From the NCBI RefSeq assembly GCF_014635665.1, contig NZ_BMDG01000004.1, positions 62,001-126,000 on the forward strand: a stretch of 64,000 nucleotides of DNA, in the 5' to 3' direction. Position 1 is the first letter of the stretch, and every line of letters begins with the position of its first letter. The notes beneath the pieces were generated by a model. That model saw only the letters and a list, made by a program, of their open reading frames with translations, ran no database searches and was not told where the DNA came from. The position numbers were made by a program, and so were the translations under genes. Origin of the DNA: Isoptericola cucumis (GTDB lineage Bacteria; Actinomycetota; Actinomycetes; Actinomycetales; Cellulomonadaceae). Positions 1-8,520 of the stretch are shown one piece after another.

Positions 1-618
1 GCCGACCTGCTGGGGGAGCGGCTGGGCCGCGTCGACGTCTTCGAGCTGCGCCCGCGCATCGGGTTCTCCTCGGCGGCGCTCGCCGACCGTATCCCCGGCC
101 ACGAGCGGGTACGCGACGTCGTCCTCACGGCGGCGTACGGCGTGACCGGCCGGTGGCAGGAGGACTACGAGGAGTTCGACGAGCAGCGCGCCACGGACCT
201 GCTCGCGGCCTTCGACGTCGCCGACCTGTCGGAGCGGCACTACGGCACCCTGTCCGAGGGCGAGCGCAAGCGGGTGCAGATCGCGCGGGCCCTCATGACC
301 GACCCCGAGATGCTGCTGCTCGACGAGCCGGCCGCCGGTCTCGACCTGGCGGGCCGCGAGGAGCTGGTGGGCGCGCTCTCCGAGCTCGCGACCGACGAGG
401 CGTCGCCGGTCCTGGTGCTGGTGACCCACCACGTCGAGGAGATCCCGCCCGGTTTCACCCATCTGCTGCTGCTCGGGCAGGGCACCGTCCAGGCCGCCGG
501 CCCGATCGCGGAGGTGCTCACCGCCGACAACCTGTCGGCGGCCTTCGGGATCCCGCTGATGGTCGCGCACGGCGGCGGGCGCTGGCTCGCCCGGGCGGCC
601 CGGCCCGCCGCGCGCTGA
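1..618 (+). CDS. ABC transporter ATP-binding protein, 5' partial
   Basis: The reading frame is open from base 1, so the N-terminus with Walker A lies outside the window; 205 residues are visible. They include the ABC signature LSEGERKRVQIARAL (about visible residue 84), Walker B with catalytic Glu (MLLLDEPAAGLD) and the switch His (VLVTHHVEEIP). The protein would hydrolyse ATP at the cytoplasmic face. No permease gene is in view, so the substrate is unknown; stand-alone ATPases with this signature are often labelled iron-type, which is weak evidence. It ends just before a hairpin at 621-639 and is followed by nfeD/SPFH genes. Confidence 0.85.
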   Translation, partial: ADLLGERLGRVDVFELRPRIGFSSAALADRIPGHERVRDVVLTAAYGVTGRWQEDYEEFDEQRATDLLAAFDVADLSERHYGTLSEGERKRVQIARALMTDPEMLLLDEPAAGLDLAGREELVGALSELATDEASPVLVLVTHHVEEIPPGFTHLLLLGQGTVQAAGPIAEVLTADNLSAAFGIPLMVAHGGGRWLARAARPAAR

Positions 619-620
619 GT

Positions 621-639
621 GTTCCCCGAGCCGGGGAAT
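621..639 (+). terminator. Short stem-loop after the partial ABC ATPase gene
   Basis: TTCCCCG, a 3-nt loop AGC, then CGGGGAA form a 7-bp perfect stem just after the stop codon. There is no clear T-run, as is common in GC-rich actinobacteria. A TAAAGT box at 645-650 downstream could be the -10 of the nfeD promoter, which would make this a terminator/promoter junction. Confidence 0.5.
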
Positions 640-712
640 ACTTGGTAAAGTCTGTGCAAAACCCTGTGGCTGCGGCATCCGGCCCGGCGGCAGGGGCCAG
701 GCGGAGGTGACC

Positions 713-1192
713 ATGGATTCGTGGCTGTGGTGGGTCGGCGCGGCGCTGGTGCTGGGCGCCGTCGAGATGCTGTCGCTCGACCTCGTGTTCATCATGCTGG
801 CCGGTGGCGCCCTCGGGGGCGCCGTGACGGCAGCCGCTGGCGGCGAGCTGTGGCTGCAGTTCGTCGTGGCCTGCGCCGTCGCCCTGCTCCTCATCTTCGT
901 GCTGCGGCCCTGGGTGCTGCAGCACCTGCGCCAGCGCGTACCCCTCGTCGAGACGAACGCCGCCGCCCACGTGGGGCGTCCGGTCGTGGCGCTCACGGAG
1001 GTCACCGAGACCGGGGGCCGGGTGAAGCTGGCCGGCGAGGTCTGGAGCGCCCGCCTCGAGGACGACGGGATCCCGAACTCCTCGCCGCGGGTCCCCGAGG
1101 GAACCGAGATGCGCGTGCTGCGCATCGACGGCGCGACCGCCGTCGTCGAGCCCGTCGGCTCGTCGCACTCCCAGCACGAGCCCAGCGCGTGA
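713..1192 (+). CDS. NfeD family membrane protein
   Basis: 159 residues. Two to three hydrophobic helices fill the N-terminal half (WLWWVGAALVLGAVEML, LVFIMLAGGALGG, FVVACAVALLLIFVL), followed by a soluble beta-rich segment (about 75-155) of the OB-fold NfeD C-terminal type. NfeD proteins are encoded beside SPFH/stomatin genes and are thought to act with them in membrane microdomain organisation; that pairing is present here (SPFH gene 113 bp downstream). ATG at 713 is preferred because GGAGG at 703-707 is correctly spaced for it; the in-frame GTG at 707 lies inside that ribosome-binding site. Confidence 0.85.
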   Translation: MDSWLWWVGAALVLGAVEMLSLDLVFIMLAGGALGGAVTAAAGGELWLQFVVACAVALLLIFVLRPWVLQHLRQRVPLVETNAAAHVGRPVVALTEVTETGGRVKLAGEVWSARLEDDGIPNSSPRVPEGTEMRVLRIDGATAVVEPVGSSHSQHEPSA

Positions 1193-1305
1193 CCGTCGCC
1201 CGGACCGCCCCGAGGCGGCCGGGCGGCGCGTCGCCGTGCACCACCCGCCGGTCCGCCGGCAGAACCTGATCGACTCCCGAACGACATCGACAGAAAGGGA
1301 CCATC

Positions 1306-2511
1306 GTGTCCGACCCCTCTGCCGGGACCATCGTGCTGTGGATCGTGATCCTCGCGCTCGTCATCTTCGTGGTCGTGGCGCTGTTCAAGATGGTGCAGGT
1401 CGTCCCGCAGGCCACCGCGCAGGTCATCGAACGGCTCGGTCGCTACAGCAAGACGTTCGAGCCCGGCCTGCACTGGCTGGTGCCCTTCATCGACAAGGTG
1501 CGGGCCAAGGTGGACCTGCGCGAGCAGGTCGTCTCGTTCCCGCCGCAGCCGGTGATCACGTCGGACAACCTCGTGGTGAGCATCGACACCGTCATCTACT
1601 TCCAGGTCACCGAGCCCAAGTCCGCCGTCTACGAGATCGCGAACTACATCACCGGTATCGAGCAGCTCACCGTCACCACGCTGCGTAACGTCGTCGGGTC
1701 CATGGACCTCGAGCAGACGCTGACGAGCCGCGACCAGATCAACGGTCAGCTCCGGGGCGTCCTGGACGAGGCGACCGGGCGCTGGGGGGTGCGCGTCAAC
1801 CGCGTCGAGCTCAAGTCGATCGACCCGCCGCAGAGCGTGCAGGGCGCGATGGAGCAGCAGATGCGCGCCGAGCGCGACCGCCGTGCCACCATCCTGACCG
1901 CCGAGGGTGTCAAGCAGTCGCAGATCCTCACCGCCGAGGGCGAGAAGCAGTCCCAGATCCTGCGGGCCGAGGGTGACGCCCAGGCGCAGATCCTCACCGC
2001 GGAGGGCGAGGCGCGCGCGATCCTCCAAGTCTTCGACGCCATCCACACCGGTGACGCCGACCCCAAGCTGCTGGCCTACCAGTACCTGCAGATGCTGCCC
2101 CAGATCGCCAACGGCACCGCCTCGAAGCTGTGGGTCGTGCCGACGGAGTTCACAGCCGCGCTCGGCTCGATCGCGCAGGGCTTCGGCGGCGTGCCGGGGA
2201 CCCCCGGGATCCCGACGCCGCCGTCCGCCGACGACGAGGGTGAGGGGTCGGCGGCCCAGCGTGCCCGGTCGTCGATGCTGGGATCGTCCGGTCTCACCGA
2301 CCCGGGCGAGGCGCTCGCCGAGGCCCGCCGCCAGGCCGAGGCGGCCACCGCCGAGGCCACCAGTGCGGGGACCCGCTCGGGTGCCCCGTTCGACCCGAGC
2401 GAGACCCGCGGGCAGCGCCCGTCGGGCGCCGGGCCCACGCCGCCGGCGACCGGCCCCGAGCCGCGCACGCTCGGCGGCGAGCCGGACGAGCCGGAGGCGC
2501 CGCAGCAGTGA
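1306..2511 (+). CDS. SPFH/Band 7 (stomatin/QmcA-like) membrane protein
   Basis: 401 residues. There is an N-terminal membrane helix (about residues 7-28), then a Band 7 domain (about 30-200; VPQATAQVIERLGRYSKTFEPGLHWLVPFIDKV is the family's characteristic opening). A short coiled-coil of near-repeats follows (ILTAEGEKQSQ, four copies, about 190-235) with the conserved QYLQMLPQIA element. The last about 100 residues are Ala/Pro/Glu-rich and look disordered. Such proteins oligomerise at the membrane and scaffold microdomains, usually with NfeD (gene upstream). The GTG start follows GAAAGGGA. A hairpin (2522-2550) lies just after the stop. Confidence 0.92.
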   Translation: MSDPSAGTIVLWIVILALVIFVVVALFKMVQVVPQATAQVIERLGRYSKTFEPGLHWLVPFIDKVRAKVDLREQVVSFPPQPVITSDNLVVSIDTVIYFQVTEPKSAVYEIANYITGIEQLTVTTLRNVVGSMDLEQTLTSRDQINGQLRGVLDEATGRWGVRVNRVELKSIDPPQSVQGAMEQQMRAERDRRATILTAEGVKQSQILTAEGEKQSQILRAEGDAQAQILTAEGEARAILQVFDAIHTGDADPKLLAYQYLQMLPQIANGTASKLWVVPTEFTAALGSIAQGFGGVPGTPGIPTPPSADDEGEGSAAQRARSSMLGSSGLTDPGEALAEARRQAEAATAEATSAGTRSGAPFDPSETRGQRPSGAGPTPPATGPEPRTLGGEPDEPEAPQQ

Positions 2512-2521
2512 CCGGTCAGCC

Positions 2522-2550
2522 GTGACCGTCCGGTGGCCGGGCACGGTCAC
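2522..2550 (+). terminator. Candidate terminator stem-loop after the SPFH gene
   Basis: GTGACCGT and ACGGTCAC pair as an 8-bp perfect stem with a 13-nt GC-rich loop, 10 nt after the SPFH stop codon and before the next promoter. There is no U-tract, so this is a structural guess. Confidence 0.45.
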
Positions 2551-2626
2551 CACGCGACGAGGGTCGTCATCCGGGCGGATGGCGGCCCTCTCGTCGTGCG
2601 TGGCCCGGCCCGGCCGGCCGCACGCC

Positions 2627-2656
2627 TTGCGGAGTGAGTGCTCACTCAGTTAGGGT
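2627..2656 (+). promoter_or_regulatory. Promoter with embedded TetR-type operator for the exporter operon
   Basis: TTGCGG (2627-2632) and TAGGGT (2651-2656) are 18 bp apart and form a -35/-10 pair. The spacer holds an inverted repeat, GAGTGAG-TG-CTCACTC (2632-2647), the kind of operator bound by TetR regulators of drug exporters. TSS would fall at or next to the GTG at 2664, so the mRNA is probably leaderless. A repressor bound here would block RNA polymerase directly; inferred autoregulation by the TetR gene that follows. Confidence 0.8.
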
Positions 2657-2663
2657 CCGAGGC

Positions 2664-3407
2664 GTGCCCCCGCCTCCCGCAGCCCCCGACCCCGCCGGCC
2701 GCGCCGCCCCCATGTCGCCCGACGACCGGCGGGCCGCGATCGCGGCCGCGGTGCTCCCGCTCGTGGGGGAGCGCGGCGTCGACGTGACGTCGCGCGAGCT
2801 CGCCGAGGCCGCGGGCGTCGCGGAGGGCACCCTGTTCCGGGCGTTCGGCGACAAGCACACCCTGATCGGGGCGGTGGCGGTCGAAGGGCTGCACCGCGCG
2901 TCCGGCCCCGAGGAGACACGGGCCGAGCTCGCCGCGATCGACCTCGGGCTGCCGCTCGAGGAGCGGCTCGCCCAGGTGATCGGCCTGGGCCGGCGCCGCA
3001 TGGCGGACGTGGTGCGCTGGATGGGCGTGCTGCGGCTGCTGCACCACCGCACCGGTGCCCGCGACGAGGCCGCCCCCGAGCACGTGCTCAAGTTCCGCGT
3101 CGAGCTGGCCGAGCAGCGCGAGCGGCAGCGGGCCGCCACGGTGGAGGGGCTGACCGCCGTCCTGACGCCCGACGCCCACCGGCTGCGCGTGCCGGTCGAC
3201 GTCGCGGTCGCCCTCCTGGAGGCGAGCATCGCGGGCACGCACGGCCGGGTCGACCGGCTCGTGCCCGCGCCGCCGCCCGAGGTCGTCGCCGACGCGCTCG
3301 TGCACGGCATCGTGGACGACCGAGAAAAAGAACGGGACCACGAGCCCTCGGCACCCGAGAATCTCCCCGGGGCGACGCCCCCGACCCCCCACCACCAGGA
3401 GCCCTGA
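2664..3407 (+). CDS. TetR/AcrR family repressor of the adjacent ABC exporter
   Basis: 247 residues. The N-terminal helix-turn-helix (about residues 17-65: RRAAIAAAVLPLVGERGVDVTSRELAEAAGVAEGTLFRAFGDKHTL) is the canonical TetR DNA-binding domain; the C-terminal part is the ligand/dimer domain. Start GTG 2664 is chosen because it lies 7 nt after a TAGGGT -10 box, with a TetR-type palindrome in the same promoter. Its stop overlaps the next gene's start (TGATG), so it is co-transcribed with two ABC half-transporters; by family analogy it senses a substrate of that exporter. An internal ATG at 2712 is an alternative start. Confidence 0.9.
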   Translation: MPPPPAAPDPAGRAAPMSPDDRRAAIAAAVLPLVGERGVDVTSRELAEAAGVAEGTLFRAFGDKHTLIGAVAVEGLHRASGPEETRAELAAIDLGLPLEERLAQVIGLGRRRMADVVRWMGVLRLLHHRTGARDEAAPEHVLKFRVELAEQRERQRAATVEGLTAVLTPDAHRLRVPVDVAVALLEASIAGTHGRVDRLVPAPPPEVVADALVHGIVDDREKERDHEPSAPENLPGATPPTPHHQEP

Positions 3408-5158
3408 TGCTCGTCTCCCTGGCGCGGACCTACCTGCGCCCGTACTCCGGCGCCGTGGGCCTGCTGCTGGTGCTGCAGCTGCTCGCGACGCTCGCCTCGC
3501 TGTACCTGCCGTCCCTCAACGCCGACATCGTCGACAACGGGGTGACCCTGGGCGACACGGCCTACATCATGCGCGTCGGCGGCTGGATGCTCGTCGTGAG
3601 CCTCGTCCAGGTCGCGTGCGCGATCGGCGCGGTGTTCCTGGGGGCGCGGGCCGCGACCGCGCTCGGTCGCGACGTGCGCCGGGACCTGTTCGACTCCGTC
3701 CAGGGCTTCTCGGCGCGCGAGCTCGGCCAGTTCGGCGCCCCGTCGCTCATCACCCGCACGACCAACGACGTGCAGCAGGTGATGATGGTCGTGCTGATGA
3801 CCTTCACCATCATGGTGATGGCGCCGATCATGATGGTCGGCGGGGTCATCATGGCGCTGCAGGAGGACGTGGAGCTCTCCGCGCTCCTGCTCGTGGTGGT
3901 GCCGGTGCTGGGCATCGCGGTCGGGCTGCTGATGTGGCGGATGGTGCCGTACTTCAAGGCGATGCAGAAGCGGATCGACGCGATCAACGGGGTGCTGCGC
4001 GAGCAGATCTCCGGCCTGCGCGTGGTCCGGGCCTTCGTCCGCGAGCGTCGTGAGCTGGAGCGGTTCGGCGCCACCAACGAGGCGCTGTACGACACGTCGC
4101 TGAACGCCGGCAAGCTCATGGCCCTGGCGTTCCCGATGGTCATGCTCATCATGAACGCCTCGAGCGTCGCGGTCCTGTGGTTCGGGGCGCAGCGCATCGA
4201 GAACGGCGAGATGCAGGTGGGGGCGCTCATGGCGTTCCTCAGCTACATCATGTACATCCTCATGGCCGTCATGATGTCGACGATGATGGTGATGATGGTC
4301 CCACGCGCCTCCGTGGCGGCGGGCCGCATCAGCGAGGTCCTGTCCACCGAGACCTCCGTGACCGAACCGGCCGCGCCGGTGGACCTCGGGTCCCTCGCGG
4401 ACGGGGCGGGCCCCCGGGGCGAGGTCCGGTTCGAGGGGGTCGGCTTCCACTACCCGGGCGCCGACGAGCCCGTGCTGCACGACCTGACGTTCACGGCGTC
4501 GCCGGGCCGGGTCACGGCGATCATCGGCTCCACGGGCGCCGGGAAGACGACGCTGCTGGGCCTGGTGCCGCGGCTGTTCGACGCCACCGAGGGGCGCGTG
4601 CTGGTGGACGGCGTCGACGTGCGCGACCTCGCGACCGGTGACCTCGGTTCGCTGCTCGGCCTGGTGCCGCAGAAGGCGTTCCTGTTCAGCGGCACGGTGG
4701 CCGACAACCTGCGCTACGGCAAGGGCGACGCGACCGAGGAGGAGATGTGGGCGGCGCTCGAGATCGCGCAGGCGCGCGACTTCGTCGAGGCGCTCCCCGA
4801 GGGCCTCGAGGCGCCGGTGGCCCAGGGCGGCACGACGTTCTCCGGCGGGCAGCGGCAACGGCTCGCGATCGCGCGCGCCGTGGTGCGGCGGCCCCGGGTG
4901 TACCTGTTCGACGACTCGTTCTCCGCGCTCGACTACAGCACCGACGCGCGGCTCCGGTCCGCGCTGCGGCCCCGCACGCAGGACGCGACCGTCCTCGTCG
5001 TCGCCCAGCGGGTGGCGACCATCCGTGACGCCGACCAGATCCTCGTGCTCGACCACGGGCGCGTCGTCGGGCGGGGGACGCACACCGAGCTGCTCGCCGA
5101 CAACGAGACCTACCAGGAGATCGTCACGTCCCAGATGTCCCTCGAGGAGGCAGCATGA
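3407..5158 (+). CDS. ABC multidrug exporter subunit with degenerate ATPase site
   Basis: 583 residues: six-helix transmembrane domain (about 1-320) plus ATPase domain (about 340-580). Walker A GSTGAGKTT, signature FSGGQRQR and Walker B YLFDDSFSALD are all visible. The residue after the Walker B Asp is Asp instead of the catalytic Glu, the mark of the non-consensus site of heterodimeric exporters such as TM287/288. It is translationally coupled to the TetR upstream (1-bp overlap) and to the second half-transporter downstream (ATGA). Expected to sit in the cytoplasmic membrane as one half of a lipid or drug exporter; the substrate is not readable. Confidence 0.93.
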   Translation: MLVSLARTYLRPYSGAVGLLLVLQLLATLASLYLPSLNADIVDNGVTLGDTAYIMRVGGWMLVVSLVQVACAIGAVFLGARAATALGRDVRRDLFDSVQGFSARELGQFGAPSLITRTTNDVQQVMMVVLMTFTIMVMAPIMMVGGVIMALQEDVELSALLLVVVPVLGIAVGLLMWRMVPYFKAMQKRIDAINGVLREQISGLRVVRAFVRERRELERFGATNEALYDTSLNAGKLMALAFPMVMLIMNASSVAVLWFGAQRIENGEMQVGALMAFLSYIMYILMAVMMSTMMVMMVPRASVAAGRISEVLSTETSVTEPAAPVDLGSLADGAGPRGEVRFEGVGFHYPGADEPVLHDLTFTASPGRVTAIIGSTGAGKTTLLGLVPRLFDATEGRVLVDGVDVRDLATGDLGSLLGLVPQKAFLFSGTVADNLRYGKGDATEEEMWAALEIAQARDFVEALPEGLEAPVAQGGTTFSGGQRQRLAIARAVVRRPRVYLFDDSFSALDYSTDARLRSALRPRTQDATVLVVAQRVATIRDADQILVLDHGRVVGRGTHTELLADNETYQEIVTSQMSLEEAA

Positions 5159-7101
5159 GCGCCGACCGTGTGGCGCCCGGCGCCAAGCCGATGAACTTCG
5201 TCGGGTCGCTCAAGCGGTTCGCGGGGGTGATGCGGCCCGAGCGGGCGCGCGTCGTCCTGCTCACCCTGTGCGGCGTGGTCTCGGTGGCCCTGACCGTGGT
5301 CGGGCCGAAGATCCTCGGCGACGCGACGAACGTCATCTTCGCCGGCGTGGTCGGGGCCGGCCTCCCGGCCGGCGCCACCGTGGACCATGTGGTCGCCGGG
5401 CTGCGCGAGTCGGGCAACGACACGCAGGCCAGCCTGCTCGAGTCCATGCCCGGCCTGGTGCCGGGTCAGGGCGTCGACTTCGAGCGGCTCGCGCAGATCC
5501 TGATGGTGGTGCTCGCGATCTACGTCGGGGCGTTCCTCTTCGGCTGGTTGCAGGCGCGCATCATGACGATCGCCGTGCAGAACACGATGCGGCGCCTGCG
5601 CGACGACGTCGAGGCCAAGCTGCACCGGATCCCGCTGAGTTACGCGGACAAGCAGGCCAAGGGCGAGATCCTCTCGCGGGTCACCAACGACATCGACAAC
5701 GTCGCGCAGACGACGACGCAGACGCTCGCCCAGCTCGTCACCTCCGTGCTCACGGTGGTCGGCGTGCTCGGGATGATGTTCTGGATCTCGTGGGTGCTGG
5801 CGCTGGTCGCCCTCGTCACCGTGCCGCTGTCCGTGATCCTCACCATGCAGATCGCGAAGCGCTCGCAGCCGCAGTTCGTGGCGCAGTGGGCGGCCACCGG
5901 CCGTCTCAACGCGCACGTCGAGGAGATGTTCACCGGCCACTCGCTGGTCAAGGTGTACGGGCGGCAGGACGCGGCGGCCGCGACGTTCGCCGAGGAGAAC
6001 GAGGCGTTGTACGACGCGTCGCGCAGGTCGCAGTTCATCTCGGGCACGATGCAGCCCTCGATGGGCTTCCTGTCCAACCTCAACTACGTGGTCGTCGCCG
6101 TCGTCGGCGGCCTGCGGGTGGCGTCCGGCCAGCTCTCGCTGGGCGACGTGCAGGCGTTCATCCAGTACTCGCGGCAGTTCACCCAGCCCCTGACGCAGAT
6201 CGCGTCGATGATGAACCTGCTGCAGTCCGGCGTCGCGTCGGCCGAGCGGGTCTTCGAGCTGCTGGACGCGCCGGAGCAGGACCCGGACCCGGACGAGCCG
6301 CAGCGGCTCGCGCACGTGCAGGGCCGGGTCGCGTTCGAGGACGTGTCGTTCTCCTACGACCCCGAGGCGCCGCTCATCTCCCGCCTCGACCTCGTGGCGG
6401 AGCCCGGCCAGACGATCGCGATCGTCGGGCCCACGGGCGCCGGCAAGACGACGATGGTCAACCTGCTCATGCGCTTCTACGAGGTGGACGACGGGCGGAT
6501 CACGCTGGACGGCGTGGACACGCGGGCCATGACGCGCGACGATCTGCGCTCGCGGATCGGCATGGTGCTGCAGGACACCTGGCTGTTCAAGGGCACCATC
6601 GCCGAGAACCTCCGGTACGGGGTGCGCGACGGGTCGACGGTGAGCGACGAGGAGTTCCTCGCCGCCACCGAAGCCACGCACGTCGACCCGTTCGTGCGCA
6701 CCCTGCCCGACGGCTACGACACGGTGCTGGACGACGAGGCGACGGCCCTGTCGGCCGGCGAGAAGCAGCTGCTGACGATCGCGCGGGCGTTCCTCGCGGA
6801 CCCGGAGATCCTCGTGCTCGACGAGGCGACGAGCTCCGTCGACACCCGCACCGAGGTGCTGGTGCAGCAGGCGATGAACGCGCTCCGGGCGAACCGCACC
6901 TCGTTCGTCATCGCGCACCGGCTGTCGACGATCCGCGACGCCGACACGATCGTCGTCATGGAGCACGGGCAGATCGTGGAGCAGGGCGACCACGAGACGC
7001 TGCTCGCCGCGGGCGGCGCCTACGCGCGGCTGTACGCCTCGCAGTTCAGTGCGCCGGCGGTGGATGAGGAGGACGTGGTGGCGGGCCCGGCCGGCGTCTG
7101 A
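5155..7101 (+). CDS. ABC multidrug exporter subunit with consensus ATPase site
   Basis: 648 residues. The transmembrane domain (about 1-370) carries an extracellular-loop insertion (about 60-115) and is followed by an ATPase domain with Walker A GPTGAGKTT, Walker B ILVLDEATSSVD with intact catalytic Glu, and the H-loop IAHRLST. Its signature is LSAGEKQ rather than LSGGQ. In the heterodimer that altered signature would face the partner's Asp-for-Glu Walker B, giving one degenerate and one active site. ATGA overlap with the partner gene. A hairpin at 7116-7136 closes the operon. Confidence 0.93.
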   Translation: MSADRVAPGAKPMNFVGSLKRFAGVMRPERARVVLLTLCGVVSVALTVVGPKILGDATNVIFAGVVGAGLPAGATVDHVVAGLRESGNDTQASLLESMPGLVPGQGVDFERLAQILMVVLAIYVGAFLFGWLQARIMTIAVQNTMRRLRDDVEAKLHRIPLSYADKQAKGEILSRVTNDIDNVAQTTTQTLAQLVTSVLTVVGVLGMMFWISWVLALVALVTVPLSVILTMQIAKRSQPQFVAQWAATGRLNAHVEEMFTGHSLVKVYGRQDAAAATFAEENEALYDASRRSQFISGTMQPSMGFLSNLNYVVVAVVGGLRVASGQLSLGDVQAFIQYSRQFTQPLTQIASMMNLLQSGVASAERVFELLDAPEQDPDPDEPQRLAHVQGRVAFEDVSFSYDPEAPLISRLDLVAEPGQTIAIVGPTGAGKTTMVNLLMRFYEVDDGRITLDGVDTRAMTRDDLRSRIGMVLQDTWLFKGTIAENLRYGVRDGSTVSDEEFLAATEATHVDPFVRTLPDGYDTVLDDEATALSAGEKQLLTIARAFLADPEILVLDEATSSVDTRTEVLVQQAMNALRANRTSFVIAHRLSTIRDADTIVVMEHGQIVEQGDHETLLAAGGAYARLYASQFSAPAVDEEDVVAGPAGV

Positions 7102-7115
7102 CCCTGACGGGGGCA

Positions 7116-7136
7116 GGGCCCGGTCCGGCCGGGCCC
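7116..7136. terminator. Bidirectional terminator between exporter operon and GNAT gene
   Basis: GGGCCCGG and CCGGGCCC form an 8-bp perfect stem with loop TCCGG, midway between two convergent genes (stops at 7101 and 7151). Confidence 0.65.
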
Positions 7137-7150
7137 GTCGGAACCGCGCG

Positions 7151-7669
7151 TCAGGTGAGAGCGAGCAGGCGCGCGGGCGGCGTGCCCTCGCCCTGCCAGT
7201 GGAACCGGGCCTCCCCGACGACGCGCCAGCCCCGGTGGAGGTACACGGCGTGCGCCACGCCGTCCCGGTCGTCGACGTCGAGCACCGGCGTGCGGCCCGC
7301 GTCGCGCAGGTAGGCGGTCGCGGTGTCGAGCAGTAGGCCGCCGACGCCGGTGCCCCGGACGTCGGCGGCGACGAACAGCACGGACACGCACCCGAGCTCG
7401 GTGACCGGGCGACCGGTGCCGGCCGACCAGATCGCGCCGTGCTCGTCGTCGTGCACCGTCGTCACGCTGACGTGCCCGACGATCCGCTCGTCACGGAGCG
7501 CGACCCAGGCCGCCTCCTCGTCCGGGCGGACGAGGAAGTCACGGACACCGACCATCGGGGGCCAGGTCCTCGGGTAGCCGCTGGTGGGCTGCTGCTCGGC
7601 GGCGACCCTGGCGAGGACCGGCACGTCGTCGTGCTCGCGGGGACGGACGTCGGTGGTCGTCGTGTTCAC
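7151..7669 (-). CDS. GNAT family N-acetyltransferase
   Basis: 172 residues with the GNAT fold: acetyl-CoA-binding motif A region VSVLFVAADVRGTGVGGLLLDTATAYL (about residues 100-126) and the late motif AVYLHRGWRVVGEARFHW (about 142-160). It would transfer an acetyl group to an unknown amine. GTG 7669 is chosen because TATCCT lies 7 nt upstream on the minus strand (7677-7682 area), matching the leaderless pattern of this genome; upstream codons in the frame are Arg-rich non-coding-like. Confidence 0.8.
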   Translation of the reverse strand: MNTTTTDVRPREHDDVPVLARVAAEQQPTSGYPRTWPPMVGVRDFLVRPDEEAAWVALRDERIVGHVSVTTVHDDEHGAIWSAGTGRPVTELGCVSVLFVAADVRGTGVGGLLLDTATAYLRDAGRTPVLDVDDRDGVAHAVYLHRGWRVVGEARFHWQGEGTPPARLLALT

Positions 7670-7718
7670 GTCCGCGAGGATAGGCCGGGCCGCTGACACC
7701 CGCCGCCGTGGGCGGGCG

Positions 7719-8384
7719 TCACGACGACACGCTGAGCGTGGCGCCCGCCGTGCGGGGGTCGGCGAGCGCGTCGACGACCGCACGGGCGACCTGCCCGCGC
7801 GAGACCGTCATCCCGCGCACGTCGCTGTCGGTGCTCACGTGCGCGCCGTCGTCGGCCGGCTGGTCGGTGAGCGACACCGGGCGCACCAGCGTCCAGTCCG
7901 TGCCGCTCGCGCGGACGAGGTCCTCCTGTCGCGCGGAGTCGGCGAGCTGGCGGCCGATGACGAACCGGAACGTGAGCTTCCACGTCAGGCTCAGGTGCCG
8001 CCAGGAGTCGCCCAGCCCGTAGGTGGTCTGGACGACGAGGCGCCGGACGCCGGCGTCGCGCATCGCGGCCAGCACCGCGGCGGTGCCGGCCGAGCGCACG
8101 TCGAGCGCCGTGCTCGCCCGCCGCAGCCACTGGACCGCGAGCGGGTTGTCGGAGATGCCGAGCGTGACGACGACGGCGTCCTGCCCGACGACCGCCTTGG
8201 AGACGGCCTCCGGGTCGAGCACGTCGCCGTCGACGGGCCGCACCGAACCGGGGCCCGGCAGCGGCGCGGCGAACGCGGCGCTCGCCGTCCGGCCGAACGC
8301 GGTCACCCGGTGTCCCTCGGCGACGAGCCGGCGCGTCACCGCGAGGCCGCTGCCCCGCGTCGCGCCCACCACGAGAACGTCCAT
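7719..8384 (-). CDS. NAD(P)-binding (NmrA/SDR-atypical) oxidoreductase
   Basis: 221 residues with a Rossmann N-terminus MDVLVVGATRGSGLAVTRRLVAEGHRVTAFGRT (glycine motif GATRGSG) and the NAD(P)H-binding domain layout (ALDVRSAGTAAVLAAMRDAGVRRLVVQTTYG). It lacks a classical YxxxK reductase motif, so it may be an atypical SDR with sensor or reductase role. ATG 8384 has an AGGAGGG site. It is transcribed away from an AraC-type activator, a common arrangement in which the regulator controls the enzyme. Confidence 0.82.
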   Translation of the reverse strand: MDVLVVGATRGSGLAVTRRLVAEGHRVTAFGRTASAAFAAPLPGPGSVRPVDGDVLDPEAVSKAVVGQDAVVVTLGISDNPLAVQWLRRASTALDVRSAGTAAVLAAMRDAGVRRLVVQTTYGLGDSWRHLSLTWKLTFRFVIGRQLADSARQEDLVRASGTDWTLVRPVSLTDQPADDGAHVSTDSDVRGMTVSRGQVARAVVDALADPRTAGATLSVSS

Positions 8385-8469
8385 GATCGATCTCCCTCCT
8401 GGTGCGAGGCCCCTCGTGGGCTCCGCGAACACCCTCAGCCTGTCGGGCGCCGGTCGGACGGACAATGAA

Positions 8470-8514
8470 CGATCCGCCGAAGGTGTTGACCGATCGTCCG
8501 GTGCCGTCGACGAT
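8470..8514 (+). promoter_or_regulatory. AraC-gene promoter with two direct half-sites
   Basis: TTGACC (8486-8491) and GACGAT (8509-8514) are 17 bp apart; the ATG at 8521 is 6 nt after the -10, so the transcript is probably leaderless. Two direct repeats, CGATCCGCC (8470-8478) and CGATCGTCC (8491-8499), start exactly 21 bp apart, two helical turns, as expected for AraC-family binding; the second touches the -35. Confidence 0.55.
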
Positions 8515-8520
8515 GGGGCG

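Noticed and set aside
2556-2610. Hairpin-like ACGACGAG...CTCGTCGT before the TetR promoter
   Set aside because: The stem contains a two-base bulge and a long loop, and a better hairpin lies at 2522-2550; too weak to report as a terminator.
2642-5083. 813-codon minus-strand frame opposite the TetR/ABC genes
   Set aside because: His/Arg/Asp-rich shadow of the exporter gene with no recognisable domain.
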